A stretch of 33,034 bases of DNA. Source: Rhodococcus sp. AW25M09. GTDB lineage: Bacteria; Actinomycetota; Actinomycetes; Mycobacteriales; Mycobacteriaceae. Position 1 is the stretch's first letter. Every line of letters starts with the position of its first letter. This document shows positions 23,056-31,542 of this stretch, in pieces. A program made the translations under genes and the position numbers. The notes beneath the pieces were generated by a model that did not search any database, was not told the DNA's origin, and saw only the letters and a program-made list of their open reading frames with translations. The stretch covers positions 1 through 33,034 of the forward strand of contig NZ_CAPS01000123.1 in the NCBI RefSeq assembly GCF_000333955.1, in the 5' to 3' direction.

Positions 23056-24198
23056 TCAGAGAATCGCGGCCCGAATGCGAGCCGCCTGCAGCGCCAGATG
23101 ATGCCGCTCGGGTATCGACGACGCCCGCTCCGCTGCGTCGGCATACAACTCGGCGGCCTGCCGCAGATCGCCGGCCTTCTCGTGCAGGTGTGCCGCCGCC
23201 GCCGTATGGCGCGGGACTGCGGGATCGACGTCGGCCAGTGCCGCGAGCCCGGCGATCGGACCGTCGGCTTCCCCGATGGCCACCGCGCGGTTGAGCTGCA
23301 CGACAGGGCTGTCGGTGAGGGCGAGCAACTCGTCGTACCATTCGACGATCTGCACCCAGTCGGTCTCCTCTACTCGTATCGCGTCGGCGTGCAAGGCGGC
23401 GATGGCTGCCTGCGCCTGATATTCGCCCAGCCGATCTCTGGCGAGCGCCGCCTGCAGAATCCGAACCCCCTCCGCGATCAAGCCTGTGTCCCAACGGGAT
23501 CGGTCCTGGTCGGCCAGCGAGATCAGTCGACCGTCGGATCCGGTCCTGGCCGACCGTCGTGCGTGATGCAGCACCATGAGGGCCAACAGTCCTGCCGTTT
23601 CCTCGTCGTCGGACAACGTCGTCAACTGTCGAGTCAAACGAATCGCCTCGGCGGCGAGGTCGACATCGCCGGTATATCCCTCGTTGAACACCAGATACAG
23701 CACCCGCCGTACCGTCCCGAGGTCTCCCGGGGCGTCGAAACGCACGTCGCGGACCGTGCGTTTGGCCCGACTGATGCGCTGCGCCATCGTCTTCTCCGGC
23801 ACCAGATACGCCTGCGCGATCTGCCGCGTCGTCAGTCCCCCGACCGCCCGCAGTGTGAGCGCCACCGCCGCAACCGGACCGAGCGAAGGATGCGCACACA
23901 GAAAGAACAACTGCAGCGTGTCGTCGACGCCGCCCACGCTGTCTGGATCCGGTTGGGCCGCAAGTCGGTCCTCACGATCTCGACGCGCCTTCTCCGAACG
24001 TTGTGCATCGAGAAACTTCCGCCAGGCGACGGTGACGAGCCAGCCCTTCGGGTCCGCCGGCGCAGCGTCGACCCACGTCGAGCCCGCCTGTACCGATGCC
24101 TCCTGCACGGCGTCCTCGGCCGATGCGAAATCCGCACCACGGTGGACGAGGACGCCGATCACTGCAGGCGTCAGCGTCCGCAGCACCCGGGGATCCAT
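23056..24198 (-). CDS. ECF42-type RNA polymerase sigma factor with C-terminal TPR-like extension
   Basis: A 380-aa protein. Sigma region 2 is near residues 5-75 (ASAEDAVQEAS, PKGWLVTVAWRKFLDAQRSE). Region 4 is near 125-165 (VGGLTTRQIAQAYLVPEKTMAQRISRAKRTVR). A long helical C-terminal extension of about 200 residues follows (FNEGY, LNRAVAIGEADGP, QAAELYADAAERA). This layout is that of the ECF42 group, which lacks an anti-sigma factor and is encoded next to a DGPF/YCII protein. The YCII gene lies 6 nt upstream here. Target promoters and signal are unknown. Confidence 0.9.
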   Translation of the reverse strand: MDPRVLRTLTPAVIGVLVHRGADFASAEDAVQEASVQAGSTWVDAAPADPKGWLVTVAWRKFLDAQRSEKARRDREDRLAAQPDPDSVGGVDDTLQLFFLCAHPSLGPVAAVALTLRAVGGLTTRQIAQAYLVPEKTMAQRISRAKRTVRDVRFDAPGDLGTVRRVLYLVFNEGYTGDVDLAAEAIRLTRQLTTLSDDEETAGLLALMVLHHARRSARTGSDGRLISLADQDRSRWDTGLIAEGVRILQAALARDRLGEYQAQAAIAALHADAIRVEETDWVQIVEWYDELLALTDSPVVQLNRAVAIGEADGPIAGLAALADVDPAVPRHTAAAAHLHEKAGDLRQAAELYADAAERASSIPERHHLALQAARIRAAIL

Positions 24199-24204
24199 GA
24201 CAGG

Positions 24205-24612
24205 TCAAGCTTCGATCGTGTCGGGTGCCTCCATGAACGGACGCAACTCGAGCCACTCGTCGATCGGCTTTCCACCGGTGCCCGGTGCCGCCGACAACTG
24301 TCCGGCCAGCTCCAGCGCACGCTCGTAGGTCTCGACGTCGATGATCATCCAGCCTGCGATGAGGTCCTTGGTCTCGGCGAACGGACCGTCGGTCACCGGC
24401 GGCTTCCCTTCTCCGTCCGAGCGCACCCACGTCCCCTCGGGCGCCAGCGCCTGTGCGTCGACGAATTCACCCGTCGCTTCGAGCTGCGCGGCGAAATCCC
24501 GCATGAACTGGATGTGGTCCTGCACTTCGGCCGGCGTCCATCGGTCCATCGGGACCCAGTCGGCCGGCTCGGGTGCGCCGCGGTAATGCTTGAGCATGAG
24601 GTACTTCGCCAT
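24205..24612 (-). CDS. YCII-related (DGPF) protein, partner of the ECF sigma factor
   Basis: A 135-aa ferredoxin-like-fold protein with the DGPF signature (VTDGPFAETKDLIAGWMIID), typical of the YCII family linked to ECF42 sigma factors. The ATG at 24612 follows AGGAGAG and is preferred over the in-frame upstream start at 24651. It precedes the sigma factor gene by 6 nt, so they form an operon. In other actinobacteria such DGPF proteins are thought to feed signals to the sigma factor, but the mechanism is not settled. 96 nt separate it from the aldolase gene upstream. Confidence 0.9.
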   Translation of the reverse strand: MAKYLMLKHYRGAPEPADWVPMDRWTPAEVQDHIQFMRDFAAQLEATGEFVDAQALAPEGTWVRSDGEGKPPVTDGPFAETKDLIAGWMIIDVETYERALELAGQLSAAPGTGGKPIDEWLELRPFMEAPDTIEA

Positions 24613-24708
24613 GGTCTCTCCTGAGGTTCGGTGCAGCCATTGTTGCCGCATTCGACCCTGGGACGAAGCCGGTCCGGCGATTTCTACATGCTCGACCGAG
24701 AACTTCTC

Positions 24709-25731
24709 TCAGCGCATCGTCCGACCGGCCGAGCCGAGCATCTGTGTCGCCTCGACAACTCGGGCCGCCATCGCCGTCTCGGCGGGCTTGCCCCACGACC
24801 GGGGGTCGTATGCCTTCTTGTTTCCGTACTCGCCGTCGACCTTGAGGACTTGGTCGTACTTGCTCAGCATGTGCCCTGCGATGGATCGGGTGAAGGCGTA
24901 CTGCGTGTCGGTGTCGATGTTCATCTTGATCACTCCGCTCGCCACCGCTGAGGCGATGTCTTCTGCGCTCGACCCCGATCCACCGTGGAACACCAGATCG
25001 AACGGCTTGTCCTTACCCGTTTCGCCACCGACGACGGCCTGAATCTCCGCGAGTATCTCGGGCCGTAGATGCACCGACTCCGGGTTGTAGACGCCGTGGA
25101 CGTTGCCGAAGGTCAGAGCCGTCATGTACCGACCGCGCTCCCCTGCGCCGAGCGCCGCGATCGTGGCGCGGGCGTCATCGACCGTCGAGTACAACTGTTC
25201 GTTGATCTCGTGCGACACGCCGTCCTCCTCACCGCCGATCACTCCCACTTCGATTTCGAGGATCGTGTTCGCCTGCACCGACAGGTCGAGCAATTCGCGA
25301 GCCGTTCGCAGGTTCTCGTCGAGCGGTACCGCCGAACCGTCCCACATGTGCGATTGATACAGCGGTTCCAGGCCGCGGCCGCGCCGATCGATGGCGTCGG
25401 CGAGCAGTGGGCGGACCCAATCGTCCAGATTCTCCGCGGGGCAGTGATCGGTGTGCAACGCTACCGAGATCGAATAGTGCTGTGCCACTTCGTGTGCGTA
25501 CTGCGCGAGCGCCTTGGAGCCGGCGAAGCGGTTCTGTACGGCGTTGCCGGACAGGTAGAGCGCGGTACCGACCGATACCTGGATGATGCCGTCACTCTCG
25601 GCCTCGGCAAATCCCTGCAACGCTGCGTTGAGGGTCTGCGAACCGGTGACGTTGATCGACGGGTAGGCGAACCCGCCTTCCTTGGCGCGGTCCAACATTG
25701 CCACGTACTGCTCCGGACTGGCAATCGGCAT
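24709..25731 (-). CDS. fba: Class II fructose-bisphosphate aldolase
   Basis: A 340-aa zinc aldolase with the zinc-binding His93-Thr-Asp-His-Cys97, a GGEEDGVSHE loop, and phosphate-binding segments FGNVHGVY and VFHGGSGS. It cleaves fructose 1,6-bisphosphate (or a related ketose bisphosphate) to dihydroxyacetone phosphate and an aldehyde. The ATG at 25731 follows AGGA by 6 nt. The LacI gene ends 8 nt upstream, so it closes the sugar operon. Because it sits with a transporter and two kinases, it may be an extra copy dedicated to that sugar rather than the housekeeping aldolase. Confidence 0.92.
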   Translation of the reverse strand: MPIASPEQYVAMLDRAKEGGFAYPSINVTGSQTLNAALQGFAEAESDGIIQVSVGTALYLSGNAVQNRFAGSKALAQYAHEVAQHYSISVALHTDHCPAENLDDWVRPLLADAIDRRGRGLEPLYQSHMWDGSAVPLDENLRTARELLDLSVQANTILEIEVGVIGGEEDGVSHEINEQLYSTVDDARATIAALGAGERGRYMTALTFGNVHGVYNPESVHLRPEILAEIQAVVGGETGKDKPFDLVFHGGSGSSAEDIASAVASGVIKMNIDTDTQYAFTRSIAGHMLSKYDQVLKVDGEYGNKKAYDPRSWGKPAETAMAARVVEATQMLGSAGRTMR

Positions 25732-25739
25732 GAGCTGTC

Positions 25740-26756
25740 CTATCTTTCGGGGACGGGCGAGGTACACCCGCAGGAATTTCGGTGGGTGAACGTGGTCGGC
25801 ACTCGAATCGATCGGGGCGCGTCTTCTCGACCCTCGATGCGGCCCAGCAGCAGGTCCGCTGCCGTTCTGCCGATCGTCTGCACGTCCTGCGCCGCCGCGG
25901 TCAGGCGGGGCTCGAACAGATCCGACCACTCGAAGTCGTCGTAGCATACGAAGGCAAGATCCATGGGAATCGACAAGCCAAGGGCGCGAACTGCTTTGAG
26001 TGCTCCGATGGTCATCGAGTTGTTCATCGACACCAGAGCGGACGGCCGGTCCGGATTCGACATCAGCTCGAGCACCTGCGTCTCGGCCACCTCGACGTTG
26101 GACCGGCCGTCGAGGATCAGGCGGGGGTCAGGTTCGATGCCTCGGTCGGCCAACGCACGGGCATAGCCGTCGAATCGCTCCGTCGTGGAGGAAATACCCG
26201 CTATCCCCCGCACGATCGCGATACGGCGATGTCCGGCATCGAGGAGGTGGGCGGTCAGCTGGTACGCGGACTCGTCGTTCTCGGGCCCCACCTGGTCGCA
26301 CGGAAGATCCAGCATGCGGTCGATCAGTACCAGGGGCGTTCCACTGTGCATGATTTCCGGAATCGTCGACTCCTGCGAACCCGCTGCCGGCGCAAGGATC
26401 ATGCCATCGACCTGACGATCCAGCAGCGAATCGACGACCCTTCGCTCCGATCTCGGCTCGTCGTGCGAGTCGCCGAGAATCAACACGTAGCCCGCCTCCG
26501 ACAGCCGTTGCTCGACGGCGTACACCAGACTGCCGAAATACGGATTGGTCAACGCCGCGATCGACAGACCCACCGTGTGGGTCCGGCCTGCTGCGAGGGA
26601 CCGTGCAACGACGTTGCGCCGGTATCCGATCTCCACGATTGCGGCGTCGACGCGTTCTCGGGTGGTGGGGTTGACCTTGCGGGTTCCGTTGAGCACGTGC
26701 GAGACCGTCGACACCGACACCCCTGCGATGCGTGCGACGTCGTCCATCGTGGCCAC
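25740..26756 (-). CDS. LacI-family transcriptional regulator
   Basis: A 338-aa protein: LacI helix-turn-helix at about 4-50 (MDDVARIAGVSVSTVSHVLNGT), hinge, and a periplasmic-binding-like effector domain. A GTG start at 26756 has GGAGGG 9 nt before it; the ATG three codons later is too far from that site. It lies inside the sugar operon between the kinase and aldolase genes and probably represses the operon by binding palindromes before the binding-protein gene (31215-31235). Its C-terminus has two cysteines (NSCGCTSP), common in this family. Confidence 0.92.
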   Translation of the reverse strand: MATMDDVARIAGVSVSTVSHVLNGTRKVNPTTRERVDAAIVEIGYRRNVVARSLAAGRTHTVGLSIAALTNPYFGSLVYAVEQRLSEAGYVLILGDSHDEPRSERRVVDSLLDRQVDGMILAPAAGSQESTIPEIMHSGTPLVLIDRMLDLPCDQVGPENDESAYQLTAHLLDAGHRRIAIVRGIAGISSTTERFDGYARALADRGIEPDPRLILDGRSNVEVAETQVLELMSNPDRPSALVSMNNSMTIGALKAVRALGLSIPMDLAFVCYDDFEWSDLFEPRLTAAAQDVQTIGRTAADLLLGRIEGREDAPRSIRVPTTFTHRNSCGCTSPVPER

Positions 26757-26792
26757 GTCAGCCGGCCCTCCGAGCGCGGGTACAGGCAGCGC

Positions 26793-27443
26793 TCATAGCA
26801 GGCGCAGGATTCGCTCGGCGCGCCGCGCCGTCGACCCGATGAGTTCTGCGTTGCGTTCGTCCGAACCCAGTGCCCAGAATCGCGCGTCCTCGTGCGACTT
26901 TCCGTATGCCTCGTGCCTGGCCACCAAGCGTTCGTGCCGAACTTCGGTGCTCGGGGCCAGAAACCAGACTTCGTCGATCATGTTCCTGGCGGCCGGCCAC
27001 GCGTCGGATTCCATCAGCAGGTAGTTGCCCTCGGTGATCACGAGCGGCACCCTCGACGGGACCGGGATGGACGAACCGATCGACTCTTCGATCTCTCGCC
27101 GAAACTTCGGGGCATACACATCGGGGTCACCGGGCCGCTGGTCGTGAATCGCCGCGATCAACCGCGCGTACCCACCGTCGTCGAACGTGTCGTGCGCGCC
27201 CTTGCGGTCGAGCCGGCCCAGATCGATCAACACCTCGTTGGCGAGGTGAAATCCGTCCATCGGAACCAGCACCGAACGCTCCGGCCCGAGCGCGTCGACG
27301 AGTTGCTGGGCCACTGTGGATTTTCCGGCACCCGGTGCGCCGGTCAGTCCGAGAATCCGCCGTTCACCGGCCACGGCGAGCCGCCCGGCCAGCTCCACGA
27401 GCTCGCCGAGGGTGGCTTCCTGTACGTCCTGATCAGTGCTCAC
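26793..27443 (-). CDS. Uridine kinase-like P-loop sugar kinase (FrcK-like)
   Basis: A 216-aa P-loop kinase of the phosphoribulokinase/uridine kinase/pantothenate kinase class. Walker A is GAPGAGKST (35-43), followed by a substrate segment MDGFHLAN and ITEGNYLLM. Similar 'nucleoside/nucleotide kinase' genes accompany fructose-type ABC transporters, for instance frcK with frcBCA in Sinorhizobium. A sugar or sugar phosphate is therefore a likelier substrate than a nucleoside. The GTG start at 27443 overlaps the end of the PfkB gene by 11 nt. Confidence 0.82.
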   Translation of the reverse strand: MSTDQDVQEATLGELVELAGRLAVAGERRILGLTGAPGAGKSTVAQQLVDALGPERSVLVPMDGFHLANEVLIDLGRLDRKGAHDTFDDGGYARLIAAIHDQRPGDPDVYAPKFRREIEESIGSSIPVPSRVPLVITEGNYLLMESDAWPAARNMIDEVWFLAPSTEVRHERLVARHEAYGKSHEDARFWALGSDERNAELIGSTARRAERILRLL

Positions 27444-28356
27444 CGTTGTCGCTTTCGAGTCCGTGGGTGGAAAGTGTGCGAAGCCACGCTCGTGGTCCGA
27501 TCACCGAGCAACGCAGTGCCGCAATGTGAGCCGACCTGTGGATGCGCTCGGGCAGAGAGCCGTCCTGCGTCGAGTAGTACGCATACGCGCCGTGGAATGC
27601 ATCGCCGGCACCTACTGTATCGACCACTGTCACCGGCTCGACATCCACCGAGCCCGACGATGCCTCGGACCACCATTCGACGGGCTCGCCGCCGTGCGTG
27701 GTGACGACCGTGTGCACACCCGAGCCGACGAGTGCCGCCGCGGTGGACGCGGTGTCTCCGGTGCCGGGGGCGCGAAAGTCCGCTGAGCACACCATGTCCG
27801 TGGCGTACGGGATCAGCTCGCTCATCACCGGCTTCCACCGGCCGGCATCGACGACCAACGTGGTAACCCGCGCCGCCGCATGTTCCGCGGCGGCGCAGGC
27901 GATCAGGGGGTGGTGCCCGTCGACGAGGACGACATCGGCACCGGCGACCAGAGCGTCGAGCTGGTCGGGCGGGGAGGCGTCGGAGTTCACTGCATCGGCC
28001 GAGACGACCGACCGGTCACCGGTCGATTCGATCACCGTCACCGCCGAGACCGGCACCGATCTGCTGGTGCCCTCGGCCGCGTCGATCACCCGCACTCCGA
28101 ATGCGGCCAGCTCAGCCTTGATCAGCGCTGCCACCGGGTCGTCTCCGAGCGCGGTGACGAGCACAGCAGTGCCGCCCAGCGCGGCGAAGGTGACAGCCGC
28201 GTTGGCGGCCGGCCCTCCCGCCGCGACGAACTGCGCGCTCGAGGTGATCTTCTGGTTGGGAGCCGGGGCTGCCGACACTCGATGGATCACATCGAGTGTC
28301 GCCAGCCCGACGAAAACCCCGACCGGGCTGGTCGATTCAGAGGCCGGCGCGTTCAT
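27433..28356 (-). CDS. PfkB-family carbohydrate kinase
   Basis: A 307-aa ribokinase-like enzyme. The N-terminal sugar-binding part has GLATLDVIHRV and AAGGPAANAAVTFAALGG. The PfkB signature DTVGAGDAFHGA near residue 246 contains the catalytic base Asp252. The ATG at 28356, with GGAG about 10 nt before, overlaps the end of the ATPase gene by 20 nt; an in-frame start at 28377 is possible. It probably phosphorylates the imported sugar. Whether this gives fructose 1-phosphate or 6-phosphate, or uses another ketose, cannot be told. Confidence 0.88.
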   Translation of the reverse strand: MNAPASESTSPVGVFVGLATLDVIHRVSAAPAPNQKITSSAQFVAAGGPAANAAVTFAALGGTAVLVTALGDDPVAALIKAELAAFGVRVIDAAEGTSRSVPVSAVTVIESTGDRSVVSADAVNSDASPPDQLDALVAGADVVLVDGHHPLIACAAAEHAAARVTTLVVDAGRWKPVMSELIPYATDMVCSADFRAPGTGDTASTAAALVGSGVHTVVTTHGGEPVEWWSEASSGSVDVEPVTVVDTVGAGDAFHGAYAYYSTQDGSLPERIHRSAHIAALRCSVIGPRAWLRTLSTHGLESDNGEH

Positions 28357-29119
28357 CGTCGGTCGGCTCCTCCGCACCGGTCATCAGTGCAACGACCTCG
28401 GACATGGTGCGGTTCTTCGGATCGACCACGCCCGCTCGCTTGCCGAGTCGATGGATATGGATCCGATCTGCGACCTCGAACACGTGCGGCATGTCGTGGC
28501 TGATGAGCACCACCGGTATACCGCGGTCGCGGATCGTTCGGATCAGATCGATCACCATTCCCGATTCCCGCACGCCCAGTGCGGCAGTCGGCTCGTCCAT
28601 GATGATCACTCCGCGACCGAACGCCGCCGCTCGCGCCACCGCGACACCCTGACGCTGACCACCGGAGAGCGTCTCGACCGCCTGATTGACCGACTTGATG
28701 CCGATCTTCAGATCCTGCAGATGCTTCGATGACTCGTCGCGCATCCTCGGCATATCGAGCCTACGAAAGATGCTGCCGCTGATGCCCTTACGCTTGATCT
28801 CCCGGCCGAGATAGACGTTCGACGCGATGTCGAGCGCGGGAATGACGGCCAGGTCCTGATATACCGTCTCGATGCCTGCTGCTCGGGCGTCGCGGGTGTT
28901 GCGGAACGTCACCGGCGATCCGTTCATCAGGATCTCTCCCGAGTCGGGAATCACGGCACCGGCCAACGCTTTGATGAGACTGGACTTTCCAGCACCGTTG
29001 TCGCCGATCACGGCCAGCACCTCACCGGCCCGCAACTCGAAATCGGCACCGTTGATCGCGGTCACGCTGCCGTATCTCTTGACCAGGCCGCGCGCTTCCA
29101 GGGCTAGGGTGGCACTCAT
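28337..29119 (-). CDS. Sugar ABC transporter ATPase (single domain)
   Basis: A 260-aa ATPase with Walker A GDNGAGKSS (39-47), signature LSGGQRQ (151-157), Walker B VIIMDEP (171-177) and a switch histidine in LISHDMPH. It has one ATPase domain, unlike the double-domain RbsA/XylG type, and resembles FrcA of fructose transporters. It starts with a 4-nt ATGA overlap on the permease gene and energises that permease. Confidence 0.92.
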   Translation of the reverse strand: MSATLALEARGLVKRYGSVTAINGADFELRAGEVLAVIGDNGAGKSSLIKALAGAVIPDSGEILMNGSPVTFRNTRDARAAGIETVYQDLAVIPALDIASNVYLGREIKRKGISGSIFRRLDMPRMRDESSKHLQDLKIGIKSVNQAVETLSGGQRQGVAVARAAAFGRGVIIMDEPTAALGVRESGMVIDLIRTIRDRGIPVVLISHDMPHVFEVADRIHIHRLGKRAGVVDPKNRTMSEVVALMTGAEEPTDDERAGL

Positions 29120-30111
29120 TGTGATCTCCTGCGCGTGAATTGATCCACGGCCACCGCGACGATGACCAGAATTCCGGTCGCGATGTTCTGGTAGAGGCTG
29201 TCGACGCCTGCCTGGGTGAGACCGTTGCGCAGCACACCGACGATCAGGGTTCCGATCAGTGTCCCGACGACGCTACCGCGGCCACCGAACAGGCTGGTGC
29301 CGCCGATGACGACCGCGGTGATCGTTTCCAGGTTGGCGTTCTGATACGCGTTCGGATCGGCGTTGGGGATGCGACCGAGCGCGGCCCACGCCGCGATCGC
29401 CGCGATGACTCCGGTGGCGATGTAGACCGAGAACAGCACACGACCGGACTTGATGCCGGAGCGATCCGAGGCCTGCGGACTGCCGCCGACTGCGTAAATA
29501 TGCCTGCCCCATGCTGTTTGGGATAGCGCGTACCACATCACCGCATACACCAGCAGCATCGCCACCACGCCGTACGTGGTGGAGAAGCTACCGATCTTGA
29601 ACGAGTTACCGAGCAGCGTCAGCGGTCCGCTCGTTACCTGGTAGGTCTCGGATCCGGCCAGCAATCTGGTGGCTGCCTGGATTGCCGTGAAGGTGCCGAG
29701 CGTGACGATGAACGGCGGCAGTCTCAGTACCGTCACCAATCCGCCGTTGATCGCCCCGAACGCCACACACACGGCCAGCGTCGAACCCAGGGCCACCACC
29801 GGTCCGTTGGCACCTGCGGACTGCGCCATCACGATGGTGCCCATCACCGCGATCGCACCGATCGACAGGTCGATTCCCGAGGTGAGGATGATCAGCGTCT
29901 GGCCGACGGCGAGAATGCCGACGACCACCGATTGCTGCAGGATCAGAGAGACGTTCTGCGGGTTGAGAAACGAGCTCGAAATAGAACTGAAGACGATGAC
30001 GGCGATGACGAGCGCTGCCATCGGCCCGAGCAGCGGTTCACGCAGGATGGTCCCCGCGTTGAACCGGCTCGAAGCCGTCGGCTTCTCAGCGGATGCGGTA
30101 TCGGTACTCAC
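29116..30111 (-). CDS. Sugar ABC transporter permease (RbsC/FrcC-like)
   Basis: A 331-aa permease of the ribose/xylose/fructose group with about ten membrane helices. Characteristic segments are VGILAVGQTLIILTSGIDLSIGA and a C-terminal GGTSLFGGRGSVVGTLIG loop that contacts the ATPase. The GTG start at 30111 is 41 nt after the binding-protein stop. It forms the membrane channel with the ATPase at 28337-29119. Confidence 0.92.
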   Translation of the reverse strand: MSTDTASAEKPTASSRFNAGTILREPLLGPMAALVIAVIVFSSISSSFLNPQNVSLILQQSVVVGILAVGQTLIILTSGIDLSIGAIAVMGTIVMAQSAGANGPVVALGSTLAVCVAFGAINGGLVTVLRLPPFIVTLGTFTAIQAATRLLAGSETYQVTSGPLTLLGNSFKIGSFSTTYGVVAMLLVYAVMWYALSQTAWGRHIYAVGGSPQASDRSGIKSGRVLFSVYIATGVIAAIAAWAALGRIPNADPNAYQNANLETITAVVIGGTSLFGGRGSVVGTLIGTLIVGVLRNGLTQAGVDSLYQNIATGILVIVAVAVDQFTRRRSQ

Positions 30112-30152
30112 GAATCAGTCCTCGTACTCGACGGTGGTCCGGGAACCCGCGA

Positions 30153-31151
30153 TCAGCCCCAGCAATTCTCTTCGCCCCATGCGGTGTCCTGCGACTCGAG
30201 ACCGTCGACCGGCTTGTCGGTGATGAGCTGCGAGCCGGTGTCGTTGAAGCCGCTGGGCTTGGTGCCGTCCTCGGCGAACTTGACGACTGCGTCGACGCCC
30301 TCCTGTGCCATCTTCGCCGGGAACTGCATCACCGTCGCGCCGATGATGCCGGCCTTGACGTTTTCGACACCGGTGCAGCTGCCGTCGATCGAACCGATGG
30401 TGATCTGGTCCGCGCGGCCGGCCGACTCGATCGCCTGATAAGCACCGGCCGCTGCAGGCTCGTTGATCGTGTACAGCGCATTGACGCCCTGGGCTCGCTG
30501 CAGCAAGTTCTCCATGGCGGTCTGGGCCTTGGTCTGATCGCCGTTCGTGTTCTCCTGGCCGACGATTTCCGGCGAGCTGTTCGTCAGGCCCATGCCCTCG
30601 AGGAAGCCGTCGTGCCGGAAGGTGTCGACCGTTCCGCCCGCTGTGCCGTCGAGCATGATGACCTGGGGCTTGGTGCTTCCGAGTGTGGCCTTGACCCACT
30701 CGCCCTGGCTCACTCCGGCTGCCTTGTTGTCGGTGGCGAACGTGGCGTCCACCGCGTCCTCCGGGTCCGTCGCGGTGTCGAGCGCGATGACGACGACGCC
30801 GGCGTCACGTGCCTTCTTGATCGCGTCCAGGACTCCGGTCGAGGAGTTCGGCGTGATCAGAATTCCCTTCACACCCTGACCGACCAGGTTCTCGATTGCT
30901 GCGACCTGCCCCTCGTTGTCACCGTCGAATGCTCCGGCGAGAGCCACCAGCTGGGCTCCGCTGGAATCGGCTTGCGCCTGCGCTGCTTCACGCAACTTCA
31001 CGAAGTACGGATTGGAGTCCGTCTTGGTGATGAGCCCCACCTTTGTGCCGTCCGAGTCCGAACTGCTGCAGGCGGTCAGGCCGAATACGAGCGACCCGGC
31101 CATGAGCGCGGTTCCGATCGTCAGCACGGACTTCCGACAGTGATTGAACAT
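30153..31151 (-). CDS. Sugar ABC transporter binding lipoprotein
   Basis: A 332-aa lipoprotein. The signal peptide ends in a lipobox with Cys28 (FGLTAC), followed by a Ser/Asp-rich tether and a type I periplasmic-binding fold (KVGLITKTDSNPYFVKLREA; ITPNSSTGVLDAIKKARDAG; VIALDTATDPEDAV). It matches ribose/fructose-type binding proteins (RbsB/FrcB). The ATG at 31151 has GGGAG upstream; the ORF extension to 31175 is not needed. It is first in the operon, so the upstream palindromes probably control all seven genes. Confidence 0.92.
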   Translation of the reverse strand: MFNHCRKSVLTIGTALMAGSLVFGLTACSSSDSDGTKVGLITKTDSNPYFVKLREAAQAQADSSGAQLVALAGAFDGDNEGQVAAIENLVGQGVKGILITPNSSTGVLDAIKKARDAGVVVIALDTATDPEDAVDATFATDNKAAGVSQGEWVKATLGSTKPQVIMLDGTAGGTVDTFRHDGFLEGMGLTNSSPEIVGQENTNGDQTKAQTAMENLLQRAQGVNALYTINEPAAAGAYQAIESAGRADQITIGSIDGSCTGVENVKAGIIGATVMQFPAKMAQEGVDAVVKFAEDGTKPSGFNDTGSQLITDKPVDGLESQDTAWGEENCWG

Positions 31152-31214
31152 GTGGACTCCCTTGTCCCCGGCCACGCGGTCGCGTCGCTCGATTGCAGGA
31201 GCCTAAGGCGCATA

Positions 31215-31235
31215 CAAGCGCTTGCGCATGCGCTT
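31215..31235. promoter_or_regulatory. Overlapping palindromes, candidate LacI operator
   Basis: CAAGCGCTTG (31215-31224) is a perfect 10-bp palindrome of the CG-centred kind LacI-family proteins favour. It is followed by the palindrome GCGCATGCGC (31224-31233). AAGCGC/GCGCTT arms (31216-31221, 31230-31235) add a third symmetry. The block lies 64-84 bp before the binding-protein start. Confidence 0.55.
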
Positions 31236-31327
31236 TCGCATAACAAACTCGAAATCTTTTTCTGCCGACCGTCCGGCCGGTTCGTGACGAGGGTCACCTC
31301 ACCTCCGCACACTCCCGCCCCGGCACC

Positions 31328-31349
31328 ACGAACGCGAGCGCGTTCGTCG
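31328..31349. repeat. Palindromic repeat, copy 1
   Basis: Perfect 9-bp arms (ACGAACGCG and CGCGTTCGT) around AG. A second copy, 19 of 22 bases the same, lies 70 bp further on. It could be a distant operator or an RNA hairpin. Confidence 0.5.
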
Positions 31350-31397
31350 GCCGCGTCCAGAATCGCGCCCGATCGCAGGCGACTCCGCGCGCACCCG

Positions 31398-31419
31398 ACG
31401 AATGCGAGCGCGTTTGCCG
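31398..31419. repeat. Palindromic repeat, copy 2
   Basis: ACGAATGCG-AG-CGCGTTTG: the three differences from copy 1 are C to T at positions 6 and 18 and T to C at 20. The symmetry is weaker but still visible. Confidence 0.45.
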
Positions 31420-31542
31420 AGAGCCCAGGACGCGGCGCATCAAGAGAAAAAGTAGCCGTCCCAGTAGGTGCGGTCAGTGTCCTCAATTCGAGTCCACACA
31501 CGGGATCTATCCGCTCGCGGGCACACATTGTCGACACTCGGG

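Larger units (their letters stand above)
31152..31542. promoter_or_regulatory. 391-bp control region before the sugar operon
   Basis: No gene is seen here. Near the binding-protein start lies a compact palindromic block (31215-31236), and farther up two copies of a 22-bp palindromic repeat 70 bp apart (31328 and 31398). The -10/-35 boxes are not clear. The region also includes the 3' flank of the YihY gene. Confidence 0.5.

Noticed and set aside
22729..24624. 631-residue plus-strand open frame over the sigma factor genes
   Set aside because: The minus strand holds a recognisable ECF42 sigma factor and YCII pair; the plus frame is arginine-rich and motif-free.
26793..27443. Housekeeping uridine kinase
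   Set aside because: The gene overlaps the PfkB gene inside a sugar transport operon, which favours a sugar-related substrate.
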